Positions 32,342-40,476 of a DNA stretch of 64,000 nucleotides are shown here, one piece after another. Within the stretch, counting starts at the first letter, position 1. Every line of letters begins with the position of its first letter. The notes under the pieces are model-generated. The model did not search any database. It had not been told where the DNA came from and saw only the letters and a program-made list of their open reading frames with translations. The translations under genes and the position numbers were made by a program. Origin of the DNA: JALZKA01 sp963717635 (GTDB lineage Bacteria > Actinomycetota > Thermoleophilia > Solirubrobacterales > 70-9); the NCBI GenBank assembly GCA_963717635.1, contig OY970347.1:2467848-2531847 (forward strand). Direction: 5' to 3'.

Positions 32342-33220
32342 TCAGCCGGTGCGCAGCGATCCAGCGAGGTGCGGCTCGTCGCCGCGGGCCGCGCGGACGC
32401 CGAACTCGAAGTCGCCACCGGCCTCGGCGGAGGCGAACTTCACCTTCGAAGGCAGCAGGACCGGGCGCTTGAACGCAACCTCGACCGCGAACGCATCGGG
32501 CAGCCGGGAATCGAGCTGCGCCAGGCAGCGCGCCTTGGTCCACATCCCGTGCGCGATCTGGCGCGGGAAGCCGAACGCCTTGGCGGTCACGCCGTAGAGG
32601 TGGATCGGGTTGCGGTCGCCCGCGACGCCGGCGTAGCGCCGGCCGAGGTCGCCGGGCAGCTTCCATTCGGCCTCGTCGCGGAGCTCGGACGGCTGCTTGG
32701 CAGGGGTCGCCCGGGCGGTGGCCTCGTCGTCACCGCCCCCGCGGCGCAGATTGGTGGCCTCGCCGGTCCAGACGACCTCGCCGCCGGCTCGCGCCTCGGT
32801 CAGGAGCTTGAACGTGCGGCCCTTCGGATGGGCCTCGAGCTGCGTCGCCCGCACGCGGAGCGACAGCGCCTCGCCCAGCGCGATCGGCCGCAGCTGCTCG
32901 ATCCGGTTGGCGACGTGGACCATGCCGATCGCCGGGAACGGGAAGGACGAGTCGGTCAGGAGCTTCATGTGCAGGGGGAAGGCGAGGACGTGCGGATAGG
33001 TCGCGGGCAGCCTGTCGCGCAGGGTGAACCCGCAAACCCGCGTGTACTCCGCGAGGCGCACGGGATCGATGTCCTCGTCCGCAAGCTCCAGCTCGAGGTC
33101 CGGGATCTCGCCGCCGCCGCCCGCCAGGAACGGCAGCTTGCCGGCGCCAGGGATGGCGCCGAGACCGGCCCGCAGGTAGAGCGGCAGCGACGAGGGCGGC
33201 GACTCGAGCCGCTGCGTCAT
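32342..33220 (-). CDS. MaoC-like (3R)-hydroxyacyl dehydratase, HtdX type
   Basis: 292 aa double hot-dog protein. The C-terminal MaoC half has GDRNPIHLYGVTAKAFGFPRQIAHGMWTKA (about 199-228), which includes the hydratase motif (Asp in GDRNPIH and His). The N-terminal half (PLYLRAGLGAIPGAG, TYPHVLAFPLHMKLLTDSSFPFPAIGMVHVANRI) matches HtdX (Rv0241c). It dehydrates (3R)-hydroxyacyl thioesters in fatty-acid elongation. The ATG overlaps the TGA of the FabG4-type gene (ATGA), as in the mycobacterial block. Confidence 0.85.
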   Translation of the reverse strand: MTQRLESPPSSLPLYLRAGLGAIPGAGKLPFLAGGGGEIPDLELELADEDIDPVRLAEYTRVCGFTLRDRLPATYPHVLAFPLHMKLLTDSSFPFPAIGMVHVANRIEQLRPIALGEALSLRVRATQLEAHPKGRTFKLLTEARAGGEVVWTGEATNLRRGGGDDEATARATPAKQPSELRDEAEWKLPGDLGRRYAGVAGDRNPIHLYGVTAKAFGFPRQIAHGMWTKARCLAQLDSRLPDAFAVEVAFKRPVLLPSKVKFASAEAGGDFEFGVRAARGDEPHLAGSLRTG

Positions 33221-34626
33221 GCGCCCAGCAGGCTCTGCCCGCAGACCCGCACGACGTTGCCGTTGACGCCGGCCGAACCGGGGCTTGCGAACCAGGCAAT
33301 CGTCTCCGCGACGTCGACGGGCAGGCCGCCCTGCAGCATCGAGTTCATGCGCCGTCCCGCCTCGCGGGTGGGGATTGGCATCGCCTTCGTCATCGCGGTC
33401 TCGATGAAGCCTGGGGCGACGGCGTTCACGGTCACCCCGCGCTCGGCGAGCACGGGAGCCATGGACTGGACCATCCCGATCACGCCGGCCTTCGAGGTCG
33501 CGTAGTTGCTCTGCCCGGCGTTGCCGGCGATGCCGGAGATCGACGAGACCGAGACGACGCGCCCGTTGGAACGGATCAGCCCGCGCTCGAGCAGAAGGTC
33601 GTCGATCCGCTCCTGCGAGGAGAGGTTGATCTCGAGCAGGACCGACCAGCGCTCCTCGTCCATCTTGCCGAGCGTCCTGTCGCGGGTGACGCCGGCGTTG
33701 TGGACGACCACGTCGACGCCTTCGTGCTCGGCAGCGAAGTGGTCGGCGATGCGCTCCGGCGCATCGTCCGCAGTGATGTCCAGCTTCAGCGAGGAGCCGC
33801 CGATCTCGCCCACCAGCTCGGCCAGGGCGTCGGCGGCCTGTGGAACGTCCAGGCCCACCACGTGGGCTCCGTCGCGAGCCATGACTCTGGCGATCGCCTC
33901 GCCGATGCCGCGCGAGGCACCGGTGACCAACGCCACCTTCCCGTGGAGCGGCCGACCCCACTCGACGTCACCCGCGTCGGAGACGGCCGCGCCGATCCGC
34001 ACCACCTGACCGGACACGTAGGCTGAGCGGGGCGAGAGCAGGAATCGCAGCGTGGACTCGAGCCCGTCTTCGGCGCCGGGGCCCAGGTAGACGAGCTGCG
34101 CGGACGAGCCGCGGCGGACCTCCTTGCCGACCGAGCGGGTGAAGCCCTCGAGCGCGCGCTGCGCGGTGGCTTCGCGCGGGCTCTCGCAGAGCTCGGGCGG
34201 GGTGCCCAGCACGATCACCCGGCCCGACCGCTCGATCCGGCGGATCGTCGGCTGGAAGAACTGCCGCAACTCGCGCAGCGCGGCCGAGTCGGCGATCCCG
34301 GTCGCGTCGAAGACGAGCGCCTTGAAGCGAGCGTCGGCGGGCGCGTCCGGGTTCCACACGGCGGCGTCCAACCCGGCCTCGCTCGCCGCGTCGCGCACCT
34401 CGTCGCGGAGTTCGGTCCGGACGGACGCGCCCACCGACGCCAGCACGCGGGCGATCGGCGCCACCAGGCGCGATCCCGCCGCCGCGCCCAGCAGCACGTC
34501 GCCGCGGATCACCGGCTGGCCGGGCTCGTAGCGGTCCAGGTCAACGGGTTGCGGCAGGCCGACGCCGCCCGCGATAACGCCGCCGATGCGGCTGTTCACG
34601 AGTTGGGAATACCGGTCGCTAGGCAT
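33217..34626 (-). CDS. fabG4: FabG4-type high-molecular-weight 3-oxoacyl-thioester reductase
   Basis: 469 aa with two domains. The N-terminal half (about 1-205) is a flavodoxin-like Rossmann region without catalytic residues. The C-terminal half is a full SDR: TGASRGIGEAIARV (NADH-binding), HNAGVTRDRTLGKM, the catalytic Ser in SVSSISGIAGNAGQSNYATSKAGVIG and the Y-x3-K of NYATSKAG. This architecture is that of Rv0242c FabG4, an NADH-dependent 3-oxoacyl-CoA reductase. Gene order with HtdX-like, thiolase and acyl-CoA dehydrogenase is as in mycobacteria. The spacer upstream carries copy C of the three-copy element. Confidence 0.9.
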   Translation of the reverse strand: MPSDRYSQLVNSRIGGVIAGGVGLPQPVDLDRYEPGQPVIRGDVLLGAAAGSRLVAPIARVLASVGASVRTELRDEVRDAASEAGLDAAVWNPDAPADARFKALVFDATGIADSAALRELRQFFQPTIRRIERSGRVIVLGTPPELCESPREATAQRALEGFTRSVGKEVRRGSSAQLVYLGPGAEDGLESTLRFLLSPRSAYVSGQVVRIGAAVSDAGDVEWGRPLHGKVALVTGASRGIGEAIARVMARDGAHVVGLDVPQAADALAELVGEIGGSSLKLDITADDAPERIADHFAAEHEGVDVVVHNAGVTRDRTLGKMDEERWSVLLEINLSSQERIDDLLLERGLIRSNGRVVSVSSISGIAGNAGQSNYATSKAGVIGMVQSMAPVLAERGVTVNAVAPGFIETAMTKAMPIPTREAGRRMNSMLQGGLPVDVAETIAWFASPGSAGVNGNVVRVCGQSLLGA

Positions 34627-34629
34627 CTC

Positions 34630-34681
34630 GGGATACCTGCCTTACCAGGCGGGCAAACATGCATTCGCGCCAGGAGTCGCT
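34630..34681 (-). repeat. Three-copy intra-operon element, copy C
   Basis: This lies in the 61-nt spacer between thiolase and fabG4. On the minus strand it has a hairpin GCGAC-TCCT-GGCGC (one A-G mismatch), a linker GAATGCATGTTTGCC, a hairpin GCCT-GGTA-AGGC and a closing ATCCC before the start codon. A frame from ATG 34684 to TAG 34619 (21 codons) starts right after the thiolase stop and ends inside fabG4. Confidence 0.65.
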
Positions 34682-34687
34682 CATCAT

Positions 34688-35965
34688 CTACTTCTCCAAG
34701 ATCGCGACGACGCCCTGGCCGCCGGCGGCGCAGATCGAGATCAGGCCGCGGCCGCCGCCGCGCTCGTCGAGCGCCTTCGCGAGGCCGGCGACGATGCGCC
34801 CACCGGTTGCCGCGAACGGGTGCGCGGCAGCCAGCGAGCCACCGTTCACGTTCAGCTTCCCGCGGTCGATCTCACCCAGCGGCTTGTCGAGCCCGAGCCG
34901 CTGCTTGCAGAAGACGGGGTCATCCCAGGCCTTCAGCGTGCACAGCACCTGCGCGGCGAACGCCTCGTGGATCTCGTAGAGGTCGAAATCCTGAAGCTTC
35001 AGCTTGTTACGGGCCAGCATCCGCGGCACCGCGTAGGCGGGAGCCATCAACAGGCCCTCCTTCTTGCCGACGTAGTCGACGGCGGCTGTCTCGGCGTCGA
35101 CGAAGTACGCCAGCGGCTTCAGGTCGTGCGCCTCGGCCCACTCCATCGACCCCAGAAGGACGGTCGAGGCGCCGTCGGAGAGCGGCGTCGAGTTGCCGGC
35201 CGTCATCGTGCCGTCCGCGCCGCCGAACACCGGCTTCAGCTTGGCGAGCTTCTCGACCGTTGAGTCAGCGCGCAGGTTCTGGTCGCGCTCGAGGCCCAGG
35301 TACGGGGTCATCAGGTCGTCGTAGAAGCCGCGGTCATAGGCGGCGGCGAGGCGCTGGTGGCTGGCCGCCGCGAGCTCGTCCTGCTCCTCGCGCGCCACCC
35401 CCCATTCGCGCGCCATGATCGCCGTGTGCTCGCCCATCGAGAGCCCGGTGCGCGGCTCGGCGTTGCGCGGGATCTCGGGGACGATCATCCCCGGGCGGAC
35501 CTTCGTCAGCGCCTTGGCGCGGTCCAGGTTGGACTTCGCCTGGTTCGCCTCCAAGAGGATCTCGCGGAGGTCGTCGTTGAGCGCGATCGGGGCGTCGGAG
35601 GTCGTGTCAACGCCGCCCGCGATCCCGGAGTCGACCTGGCCCAGGGCGATCTTGTTCGAGACGAGGATCGCCGTCTCCAGCCCGGTCCCGCAGGCCTGGC
35701 CGACGTCATACGCCGGCGTCTCGTGCGCGAGCTTCGAGCCCAGCACGCACTCGCGTGTGAGGTTGAAGTCACGGCTGTGCTTGAGCACGGCGCCGCCGGC
35801 CATCTCGCCGACGGCCTCGCCCGTGAGGGCGAAGCGATCAACCAGGCCATCGAGCGCCGCGGTCAGCATGTCCTGGTTGGAGGCCTTGGCGTAGGCGCCG
35901 TTCGAACGAGCGAACGGGATCCGGTTGCCTCCGAGGACGGCGACGGGGCGGGTCTTGGAATTCAC
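34688..35965 (-). CDS. Acetyl-CoA acyltransferase (thiolase, FadA2/FadI-like)
   Basis: 425 aa. GTG 35965 follows AAGGAGA by about 8 nt. Catalytic residues are the nucleophile Cys in YDVGQACGTGLETAI (about 94), His in YEIHEAFAAQVL and the C-terminal NVNGGSLAAAHPFAATGGR with AHP in place of the common GHP, followed by SICAAGGQG (second Cys). It joins or cleaves 3-oxoacyl-CoA; with the dehydrogenase, reductase and dehydratase genes it completes a beta-oxidation or reverse-oxidation set. The family member in the mycobacterial block is FadA2 (Rv0243). Confidence 0.9.
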   Translation of the reverse strand: MNSKTRPVAVLGGNRIPFARSNGAYAKASNQDMLTAALDGLVDRFALTGEAVGEMAGGAVLKHSRDFNLTRECVLGSKLAHETPAYDVGQACGTGLETAILVSNKIALGQVDSGIAGGVDTTSDAPIALNDDLREILLEANQAKSNLDRAKALTKVRPGMIVPEIPRNAEPRTGLSMGEHTAIMAREWGVAREEQDELAAASHQRLAAAYDRGFYDDLMTPYLGLERDQNLRADSTVEKLAKLKPVFGGADGTMTAGNSTPLSDGASTVLLGSMEWAEAHDLKPLAYFVDAETAAVDYVGKKEGLLMAPAYAVPRMLARNKLKLQDFDLYEIHEAFAAQVLCTLKAWDDPVFCKQRLGLDKPLGEIDRGKLNVNGGSLAAAHPFAATGGRIVAGLAKALDERGGGRGLISICAAGGQGVVAILEK

Positions 35966-36011
35966 TTGGTCGGTCTCCTTGCGACGGCACGTACCGTCGA
36001 GGTCGGGGTAT

Positions 36012-37229
36012 CTAGCGAAGCTCTGCCGAAGTCTTACCGAGGAGCTGCCGGGCGACAATCAGAAGCTGGATCTGCTGCGTGCCCTCGAACAGGTCGAGGA
36101 TCTTGGCGTCGCGCGCCCACTTCTCGAGCAGCCCATCCTCACCGTAACCGGCGCTCCCGCAGAGGGCGACGCAGCGCAGCGCGATGTCCACGCACGAGCG
36201 GCCGGCCTTCGCCTTCGCCATCGAGGCCTGGAGCGAGTTCGGCTTCGAGTTGTCCGCCATCCACGCCGCCGAGAGCGTCAAGAGCCAGGAGGCCTCGAAC
36301 TCGGCCTGCAGCTCCAGCAGCTCCGCCGCCGCCGCGCTCTGGACGTGCGGGGGCCGGTCGTAGTCGATCTCGACGCCCGCTTCCGACAGCCGCTGTTCAG
36401 TCTCCTCCAGGCAAGCGCGCGCCAGGCCCACAGCCATGCCGGCAACGAGCGGGCGCGTGTTGTCGAAGGTCTGCATCACGCCCGCGAAGCCCTTCTTCGC
36501 GTCGATCTCCGGGCTGCCCAGCAGGTTCTCCTTCGGCACGCGGCAGTCCTCGAGCACGAAGTTCGCGGTATCGGAGGCCCGGATGCCGAGCTTGTGCTCG
36601 AGCCGGTCGAGCTTCAAGCCCGGGTTCGAGCGCTCGACTACGAACGACTTGATCGCGGGGCGTCCCTGCTTCGGATCGAGCGTCGCCCAGACGACGATCA
36701 GCTCGGCACGCTCGCCGGAGGTCACGAAGATTTTCTCGCCGTTCAGGACGTAGTCGTCGCCGTCGACCACGGCGGTTGTGCGGATCGCGGCCGAGTCCGA
36801 GCCCGCCTCCGGCTCGGTGATCGCCATCGCCGCCCACTTACCCTCGAATCGCGCGAGCTGCTCGTCGTTCGCGACAGCTGCGATCGCGGAATTGCCGAGA
36901 CCCTGCCGCGGCATCGTCAGCAGGAGTCCCACGTCGCCCCACGCCATCTCGATCAGCCCGAGCACGGTCGACAGGTTGGTGCCGTTGCGGTTGCCCTCGG
37001 TGGCGTCGCCGTTCTTGTCCTGACGAACCCCGGTGGCGCCGGTCCCGCTGTGCTGGCCGCCTTCGTTCATGCCATCGATCAGCGCCGCCAGCATGTCGAG
37101 CTCCTTGGGATAGGTGTGCTCGGCGCGGTCGTACTTGCGCGAGATCGGCCTCAGGACCTCGGTCGCGACCTGGTTGGCCTGCGAGACGAGGAGCTCGAGC
37201 TTCTTGGGGATCTCAAGGTTGATGCTCAT
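36012..37229 (-). CDS. Acyl-CoA dehydrogenase 1
   Basis: 405 aa. FAD/substrate segments AMAITEPEAGSDSAAIRTTAV (about 134-154) and GEKIFVTSGERAELIVVWA are typical. The C-terminal helix has LCGSAGYGEDGLLEKWARDAKILDLFEGTQQIQ, where Glu of FEGT is the expected catalytic base. It introduces a trans-2 double bond into acyl-CoA, passing electrons to ETF. Its start overlaps the stop of the second dehydrogenase (ATGA), so the two are probably made together. It is likely the counterpart of FadE5-type enzymes, though the shorter length differs. Confidence 0.9.
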   Translation of the reverse strand: MSINLEIPKKLELLVSQANQVATEVLRPISRKYDRAEHTYPKELDMLAALIDGMNEGGQHSGTGATGVRQDKNGDATEGNRNGTNLSTVLGLIEMAWGDVGLLLTMPRQGLGNSAIAAVANDEQLARFEGKWAAMAITEPEAGSDSAAIRTTAVVDGDDYVLNGEKIFVTSGERAELIVVWATLDPKQGRPAIKSFVVERSNPGLKLDRLEHKLGIRASDTANFVLEDCRVPKENLLGSPEIDAKKGFAGVMQTFDNTRPLVAGMAVGLARACLEETEQRLSEAGVEIDYDRPPHVQSAAAAELLELQAEFEASWLLTLSAAWMADNSKPNSLQASMAKAKAGRSCVDIALRCVALCGSAGYGEDGLLEKWARDAKILDLFEGTQQIQLLIVARQLLGKTSAELR

Positions 37230-38542
37230 ACGAGCAATGCGCCTTCCATCAGACCGGCGGCTCGCAGGTCGCGGTACCAGCGCTCGACCGGATGCTCCTT
37301 GACATAGCCGTGGCCGCCGAGGAGCTGGACGCCGTCAGAGCCGATCTGCATCCCGTGGCGGGTGACCAGCTGCCGGGCCGTGGCCGCCTCGCGAGCGAAG
37401 TCGCGGGCCTGGTCGACACGGCCGGCGGCACGGTAGGTCGCGAGCCGCATCCCCTCGAGCTCGATCGCGATGTTCGCTGCGCTGAATGCGACTCCCTGGC
37501 GATGGCTGATCGGCTCGCCGAACGCGGAGCGCTCGTTCACGTACTGCTTCACATAGTCGAGCACCGCCTGCCCGGTGCCGATCGCCAGCGCACACCAGGC
37601 GATTCGCCCGAGGCGGACGCACTCGACGTAGACGTCCGAGCTGCCCTCGGCGAGCAGGGCGCCGGATTCGAGCTTGACGTCCCCCAGCAGCAGGCGGCCG
37701 GTCGCTCCGGCTCGCAGCCCCATCGCCGGCTCCGGCTCGGTCAAGACGCCGTCTGTCTTCGACTCGACGATGAACAGCGCCGGGCCCTTGCCCTCGAGCT
37801 CGGCGGCGACGACGAACAGCTCGGCCTCGGAGACCCGTGGGACCAGCGACTTGACGCCGTTCAGGACATAGCCGCCATCCTTGGCTCGAGCGTGGGTCTC
37901 CAGCGCGAAGGGATCGAACAACGGGCGCGGCTCGAGGACCGCAAGCGCGGCGGCGGGCGGCTCGGACCCGGCGAACTCGGGCAGGTAGGTGGATTGCTGG
38001 TCGCCGTCGCCCCAGAGCCCGATGGCCGTGCTGACCGCTCCGGGAGCCAGCGCGGCGAACGCGAGGCCCATGTCGCCACGGGCCAACGCCTCGGAGACGA
38101 GCACCGAGGTGACGGCAGAGCGCTCGCTGACGACGCCCCCAAGCTCCTCCGGCACCCCCAGCATGGCGACGCCGAGCTCGGTGCTCTGGGCGAGCAGCTC
38201 TGCGGGAGCCTGGCAGGCGCTGTCGGCGTCCTGGGCCGCGGGCCGCAGGCGCTCGAGCGCGAAGTCGCCGACCGCCTCGCGCATCATCTGCTGCTCGTCG
38301 CTCGGTGTGATGTCGAATAACCCGGCGCGCTCGCCGCTCGGTTGGCGGGCGGGCTTGCCGCGCTTCTGCGTGGCGGCGAAGGTGCGTCCGACGGCCCCCG
38401 CTGCGCGGAAGCCGTTCTTGGTCGCGCGAAAGACCGCGCGCTCGGCGCGCTCACGCATGCCGATCCGGTCGAGCAACTGGAGCCCGGCGAGTCGGTTGAG
38501 GGCGCGAAGGCCGAGGCCCATGCCTCTGTCGGCGGCGTTCAT
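37226..38542 (-). CDS. Acyl-CoA dehydrogenase 2 (divergent)
   Basis: 438 aa. It has the acyl-CoA dehydrogenase layout: FALERLRPAAQDADSAC, ELGVAMLGVPEELGG, a middle beta-domain and a C-terminal helical domain ending QLLGGHGYVKEHPVERWYRDLRAAGLMEGALLV. The FEGT-type catalytic Glu segment is not seen; the end reads MEGAL, so this subunit may be inactive or use another base, which hints at a heteromeric enzyme with dehydrogenase 1, as known for actinobacterial FadE pairs. About 60 extra N-terminal residues are basic. It is the first gene of the five-gene lipid operon. Confidence 0.8.
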   Translation of the reverse strand: MNAADRGMGLGLRALNRLAGLQLLDRIGMRERAERAVFRATKNGFRAAGAVGRTFAATQKRGKPARQPSGERAGLFDITPSDEQQMMREAVGDFALERLRPAAQDADSACQAPAELLAQSTELGVAMLGVPEELGGVVSERSAVTSVLVSEALARGDMGLAFAALAPGAVSTAIGLWGDGDQQSTYLPEFAGSEPPAAALAVLEPRPLFDPFALETHARAKDGGYVLNGVKSLVPRVSEAELFVVAAELEGKGPALFIVESKTDGVLTEPEPAMGLRAGATGRLLLGDVKLESGALLAEGSSDVYVECVRLGRIAWCALAIGTGQAVLDYVKQYVNERSAFGEPISHRQGVAFSAANIAIELEGMRLATYRAAGRVDQARDFAREAATARQLVTRHGMQIGSDGVQLLGGHGYVKEHPVERWYRDLRAAGLMEGALLV

Positions 38543-38629
38543 CGAAGTCTCAGTGCGGTGTTGCGCGGATGCGGTGGCTATTCCTACCGCTCCGTAGCAT
38601 TTGTACAGCGGATGATAGCGCAGGGACGT

Positions 38630-39280
38630 TCACCGGCGATCGCTGCGGAACTGCGGGACCCCCAGCGCGATCAGGAGCAGCTGGTGCTCGGCTGCGCGGA
38701 TCGCGTCGGCCTCGGCCTGCCGGCTGTCGGGTGGCGCGTCGACGATCACCTCGGCGGTCGAGACCATCGCGTTGACGATCAGGCCGGCCATCATCTGGAG
38801 ATCCTCGGTGTTCCAGCCGTTCAGGTGGGGGAACCGGGAGAGGTCGGTCGCCAGCTCGCTCGCGAACAGGCGGATCTCCGCGCGGATCGCGTCGCGCAGG
38901 ACGGGCGAGCCGCCGTGCCGCTCGCGGACCACGAACCGGAACTGGTCGGGATTCGAGCGAACGTGGCGCACGACGATCTCGACCGAGTCACGGATGACGT
39001 GCTCGAAGCTTGCGACGTCGGCGCGGGCCGAGCGGATCATCTCGCGGAGGGTGCGAAACGAGTCCTCGACGAGCGCCAGGCCGAGCTCGTCCATCGAGTC
39101 GAAATGGCGATAGAAGGCCGTGGGGACGACGCCGGCCGCCCGTGTCACCTCACGGAGGCTGAGGCCGGTGAAGCTCTTCTCGCGCACCAGGCGCAGCGCG
39201 GCCTCCATCAGCTGCACGCGCGTTCGCTGCTTGCGCTGTTCTCGACCCGCGGGGGCAGTCACATCGGTACGACTGTTCAC
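38630..39280 (-). CDS. TetR-family regulator, FabR/DesT-like
   Basis: 216 aa. The helix-turn-helix RVQLMEAALRLVREKSFTGLSLREVTRAAGVVPTAFYRHFDSMDELGLALVED (about 21-73) and the following FRTLREMIRSARAD, FVVRERHGGSPVLRDAIRAEI resemble FabR of E. coli and DesT of Pseudomonas, which sense acyl-CoA saturation and control desaturase genes. Its position fits: divergent from a reductase-desaturase pair and upstream of the acyl-CoA dehydrogenase operon. The GTG start lies inside an 18-bp palindrome (39272-39289), so it is probably autoregulated. Confidence 0.85.
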   Translation of the reverse strand: MNSRTDVTAPAGREQRKQRTRVQLMEAALRLVREKSFTGLSLREVTRAAGVVPTAFYRHFDSMDELGLALVEDSFRTLREMIRSARADVASFEHVIRDSVEIVVRHVRSNPDQFRFVVRERHGGSPVLRDAIRAEIRLFASELATDLSRFPHLNGWNTEDLQMMAGLIVNAMVSTAEVIVDAPPDSRQAEADAIRAAEHQLLLIALGVPQFRSDRR

Positions 39281-39289
39281 TCAAACAGT
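39272..39289. promoter_or_regulatory. Candidate operator of the FabR/DesT-like regulator
   Basis: ACTGTTCACTCAAACAGT: perfect 6-bp arms around a 6-bp centre, overlapping the regulator's own start codon. A second imperfect repeat TCTGT-GT-ACAGA (39352-39363) precedes the reductase ATG, and TGTACAG recurs at 38599-38605 in front of the dehydrogenase operon. Confidence 0.5.
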
Positions 39290-39362
39290 GTGACAGACCT
39301 CACGGATCCTGTGCCTGTGGTGATCCGAAACCTTGACATCAAATGGTGTAGTCTGTGTACAG

Positions 39363-40439
39363 ATGTTCACCGAACTGCTGAAGTCAAACCTTGTCGACAG
39401 CCTCGTCGGCCCCCACGGCGTCGATCGCTACCTGGAACTTGTCCGCCCCAATTGGACCGTGAACGAGCCCCGCGGGCGGGTCGTCCGAGTCGAGCGCATG
39501 ACGAGCGACAGCGTCACCCTGACGCTGAAGCCGAACCGAGCCTTCGCCGGATTCGATCCCGGCCAGTTCCTGCAGGTCGGGGTCGAGATCGACGGCGTCC
39601 GTCGCACCCGCTGCTACTCGCCCGCCAGTTCCGCCCACGACACCAGGACGCTCGAGCTGACGGTCAAGGCGCACTCCGACGGCCTCGTCTCGCGCCACCT
39701 GACCGAGCGCGCGCACGTCGGCATGGTCGTCGCCCTGTCTGGCGCGGATGGCGACTTCCACCTGCCCGGCACCCGGCCGGAGCGCCTGCTCTTCCTCTCG
39801 GGGGGCAGCGGCATCACGCCGGTCCTTTCGATGCTCCGCACCCTTTGCCACGAGGAGTACTCGGGACGCATCGACTTCGTCCACTACGCGCCGCGTGCGG
39901 CGGAGGCGCTGTACGGGTCCGAGCTCGAACGCATCGCGGCGCGCCGCCCCAACGTCCGGCTGCTGCGCTCCTACACGCGCGAGCCTGGAGCCGGCGAGCT
40001 CGACGGTCACTTCGGGGCAACCCACCTGGACGCGCTCGGCGACTACGCCGGCACCGAGACCTTCGCCTGCGGCCCGCCCGCGATGCTCGATGCGATTCGT
40101 GCGAGCTGGGCGGCGGCCGGCCTGGACGAACACCTTCACGTCGAGAGCTTCGTGCCCCCCACCCTCGCGATCCGCACCGACGAGCCCGAGGGGACGGTGT
40201 CATTCGCTGGCGCCGGCGAGGCGATCCCGAATGACGGGCGCACACTGCTCGAGCAGGCGGAGGCGGCCGGCCTCTCCCCCGAGTTCGGCTGCCGGATGGG
40301 GATCTGCCACTCATGCAGCTGCCGCAAGGCCGCGGGCAGCGTGCGCAACGCGATCACCGGCGAGGTCTCGTCGGCCGAGGACGAAGAGATCCGCATCTGC
40401 GTCTCGGTCCCGGTCGGCGACGTCCAGCTCGAAATCTGA
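39363..40439 (+). CDS. Ferredoxin reductase with C-terminal 2Fe-2S domain, desaturase partner (second copy)
   Basis: 358 aa, same three-domain plan as the gene at 30270: FDPGQFLQVGVEIDGVRRTRCYSPASS (flavin), LLFLSGGSGITPVLSMLRTL and FACGPPAMLDAIRASW (pyridine nucleotide), and GCRMGICHSCSCRKAAGSV plus a later Cys (2Fe-2S). It starts two short of the other copy's N-terminal helix length. It supplies electrons to the desaturase 37 nt downstream. A TTGACA at 39333-39338 and the palindromes near 39280 and 39352 indicate control by the divergent TetR regulator. Confidence 0.9.
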   Translation: MFTELLKSNLVDSLVGPHGVDRYLELVRPNWTVNEPRGRVVRVERMTSDSVTLTLKPNRAFAGFDPGQFLQVGVEIDGVRRTRCYSPASSAHDTRTLELTVKAHSDGLVSRHLTERAHVGMVVALSGADGDFHLPGTRPERLLFLSGGSGITPVLSMLRTLCHEEYSGRIDFVHYAPRAAEALYGSELERIAARRPNVRLLRSYTREPGAGELDGHFGATHLDALGDYAGTETFACGPPAMLDAIRASWAAAGLDEHLHVESFVPPTLAIRTDEPEGTVSFAGAGEAIPNDGRTLLEQAEAAGLSPEFGCRMGICHSCSCRKAAGSVRNAITGEVSSAEDEEIRICVSVPVGDVQLEI

Positions 40440-40476
40440 CCTCTGCACTTCGACCAACTGGAACGAGGAGACAGCA

